64,000 nt of DNA from Kryptolebias marmoratus (lineage: Eukaryota; Chordata; Actinopteri; Cyprinodontiformes; Rivulidae), in contig NC_051450.1 in NCBI RefSeq assembly GCF_001649575.2, forward strand, positions 11,794,357 to 11,858,356. The letters run 5' to 3'. A model generated the notes under the pieces. The model was not told the DNA's origin. It made no database searches and saw nothing but the letters and a program-made list of their open reading frames with translations. Below are positions 61,560-64,000 of this stretch, piece after piece (positions within the stretch are counted from its first letter, which is position 1; each line of letters begins with the position of its first letter). The translations under genes and the position numbers were made by a program.

Positions 61560-63139
61560 CCCCCCCCCCCCCTCTCAATATTCCCACATCGATGTCCCGA
61601 AGGGTCAGGCGTTCAGTCTAAACAGCTCCCTCCGCGAACGCTGCTCGTCTCCAGCATGTTCCTTTTTCCTTACCTTTCCAGGAGCAACAAAATCCCTCGG
61701 ACTTTATCTATAAACTCGTCCCGTTTACTCGTGTTTACGCAGACTGATATATGGAGTTTCAGTGTTGATTTGTGCGGTGCCAGAACTGAACTTCTCCGTA
61801 CGGAGGTGTTTGTGCGTGTCATTGCCACTGGGACATTTTTACTGCAGAAGATTGTTGTCCTCTTCCACTCGAGTTACACTCCAAGCTTCTTTTTTTTTTT
61901 ATTGCGTTTGTTTTGCTGAATGTGCTCAGCCGCAAGGACAAGTTTGTTTAGATGAAGAAGATTTTTTTTTTTTTCATGAAAACTTCATGCATAGAAATGT
62001 GCTTTTGAAGCACCATTTATGCGTTTCATAAACGGATTTGCAGCGTCAGTGGTTTGCTCATAACGTTTGCTTGCAACCGTCGAAGACGCAGGAAAAGATA
62101 AAGTTCCCGGTATTATTACCCCCCCTCATTTTCCCCATCAGCTGTCCTCAATCCCCCCCTTCTTTTCTACCGCCCGTCGAGCCAGGACATGTGAGCAGAA
62201 AAGCTCAGAAGAAGAAAAGGAAAAAGAAAAACAATTGCTCGCACATTACCAAAGAAGGAGGAGGAGGAGGAGGAGGAAGAGAAGAAGGAGGGGAAGGAAA
62301 ACAGCTCAACATCTCGTAACTCTTCTCTGATTACCACTCCGTCCTCTCATCCCCTTATTGACCGGGACAAAGTGCTGGCCTTGTTGTTTTGAGCACATTT
62401 GCAGTTTTCTTCCACAGGGTCATGTTTTTCAGGCCTGCTACTGGAGCATGTTGGACAGGCTTTGGGAACGAAACCAGCTGGCTTTGCTTCCTGGAAGATT
62501 TTTGTCTTGTGAGGTGATGGGTTTTTTTTTTTGTTGTTGTTGTTATTTTTGCAGTGATACATCTTGGTTTCTGCGCTTTCATGGAGCAGCACGACCACGG
62601 CTGTCGGCCAGCTGAACCAGCACATCGGACACTCCCTCCCTCCGCCTCATTCTGTGGTGTGCTTTGTTACGTAAGCGAGGAAGTGTCAGTTGTGGTCGAA
62701 GTTGCAATGGCACAAAAATGAGAAACATTCCTCCCTAAATGCCGTTCCCCGAGGAGTCTTGGCTGTAGCTGTGTTTTACATGGCAACAATATAAGAAATA
62801 CACACAGATGGATAAATATTCCTTTTAGTCAAACATGTGGTCCACTAATAACACCTGAAAGGCTGACATATTTGAATGGGAACTGATAGATGATCTTTTT
62901 TGTTGTTGTTGTTGCCAAAGCTTAGGCCTTGGCGATGACTCGTGGACCTAATCTAGCGGGCCAGTAAGAAAATTGGCTGCTTAGAGAAAAGCTGACAATC
63001 ATATAGAGCCCCTGAGGGACGAGGGTTGAAATTAAGTTTAGGATTCACAACAACATTGTTGTCTGTGTGCTGTCGGTGTTGTGCTTAGTTTTGTATTTTA
63101 GTGCAAACAGGAAAACAGTCGAAACCCCAACAACAGAAA

Positions 63140-63255
63140 TGAGACTCTCAGCTACTACCAGACTAAATCTTAGCTCAGTATAAGTAAAACTGACAAAGTT
63201 ATAGCCATTTTTGTGTTTGCTAAGGTTGATGACCTGCAGCGGTCATCTTGACTTG
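63140..63255 (-). repeat. dispersed repeat family B, fragment
   Basis: GACTCTCAGCTACTACCAGA, TCTTAGCTCAGTATAAG, ACAAAGTTATAGCCATTTTT and GATGACCTGCAGCGGTCATC parallel the copies at 4048-4290 and 61075-61272. Confidence 0.5.
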
Positions 63256-64000
63256 GGGTACTTCCAAAATGTAATCAGTTAATGTCAGTTTTGAACATGT
63301 ACTTTAAAGGTATTCTAAAATAATACTTGTCTTTAGATCCAAATTAGAATTGCAAAACCTGAAAATAACCTAATGATTCTAGACCTAGTTAGATTAGCTC
63401 AAAAACGTCAGCATTGAGTAGTTAAAACAGTGGGTGTTTTTTGCATATTTGGCAGCTACTGCGGTTTAACTTTTTAAATTGGATGCAACCTACCTTTTTG
63501 CCACTAGATGTCACTAAACTGAACACACTGGCCCTTTTATGCCCACTACAACAAAGCCCATCATTAGGCTGGACCTAGAATGTGCTTATCAAGACTTGCA
63601 CTTTTTTTGTTTCTGTAATCCTTTCTAAAAATAAAACAAAACAGTTCAGAAGACGAGTTTGTTTCATAACTTTTTATCCCCCTACTTTTGTGATGACCTG
63701 ATCATCTAACATAGGGATTCCATAAAATGCAGACATCACAGCTCAGATGGATGCTGTGGGGTCCTGGGTTTCTGGAAACTCTCCATAAAGGCAATAGAAT
63801 ATAAAAAACAGGAAGGAAAGAACTGGAAGGAATCATAGAAAGCCTTCTTTAAAATGAATCCTTTTGTCAAGGGTTTATAACCACAAAAGTTCAAGCACTC
63901 CCCCCTTCCTGTTCTGATGGTTTAACCACATAAGATCACTGCGTTTGCTCCCCCATCACAACCAAATCAAACATTTGGGCCAGCTTTCACTTTTCCGTTC

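Larger units (their letters stand above)
55621..64000 (+). other. fbxl7 intron 2 (5' part, runs past the window end)
   Basis: No sequence matching the next FBXL7 exon (which should encode a DSDLSMRTLS-like stretch before the F-box) was found, so the intron extends beyond the window. It contains a family A element with another transposon inside it (59182-60057), repeat fragments at 61080-61357 and 63140-63255, and an assembly gap at 61557-61559. A purine-rich GGA tract lies near 62255-62290. The 199-codon open frame at 58085-58684 on the minus strand is not recognised. Confidence 0.7.

Overview
The window looks like nuclear DNA from a ray-finned (teleost) fish. It is AT-rich, carries spliced vertebrate genes with short introns, and is full of DNA transposons typical of fish: hAT elements, Tc1-like remnants and TTAA-flanked inverted-repeat elements. 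It also holds a fish-type LINE ending in a GGATGGATGGAT-like tail. The species cannot be fixed from the sequence.

Layout. Positions 1-25,200 are gene-poor and hold repeats, including an internally deleted hAT transposon with a perfect 8-bp target-site duplication (5787-7151), a hAT-type MITE (19533-19868) and a broken LINE (about 23490-24576). Positions 25,226-34,340 hold cdk13 on the minus strand; 14 coding exons join without a frame break into 1,417 residues. Positions 35,031 to about 41,100 hold rala on the minus strand (4 coding exons, 206 residues, long 3'UTR). Positions of about 41,300-46,991 hold a plus-strand gene encoding a short MED1-type Mediator subunit (16 coding exons, 556-559 residues). 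It is arranged head to head with rala and probably shares a divergent promoter. Positions 47,560-48,385 hold a decayed Tc1-like transposon. From about 49,120 to the end lies the 5' part of fbxl7 on the plus strand: two small coding exons, with the rest of the gene beyond the window.

How the genes relate. CDK13 phosphorylates the RNA polymerase II C-terminal domain, and MED1 is a Mediator subunit acting on the same polymerase. RALA is a small GTPase and FBXL7 a ubiquitin-ligase adaptor. CDK13 next to RALA matches human 7p14. The MED1-like gene beside CDK13 mirrors MED1 beside CDK12 on human 17q12. The simplest reading is that this is the second copy of an ancient MED1-CDK12/13 pair. The copy has kept the folded MED1 region and lacks the long disordered C-terminal half that carries the nuclear-receptor motifs. 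This gene is the most interesting item in the window.

Exon boundaries come from GT/AG sites, reading phase and family similarity recalled from memory. No alignment or database search was run.
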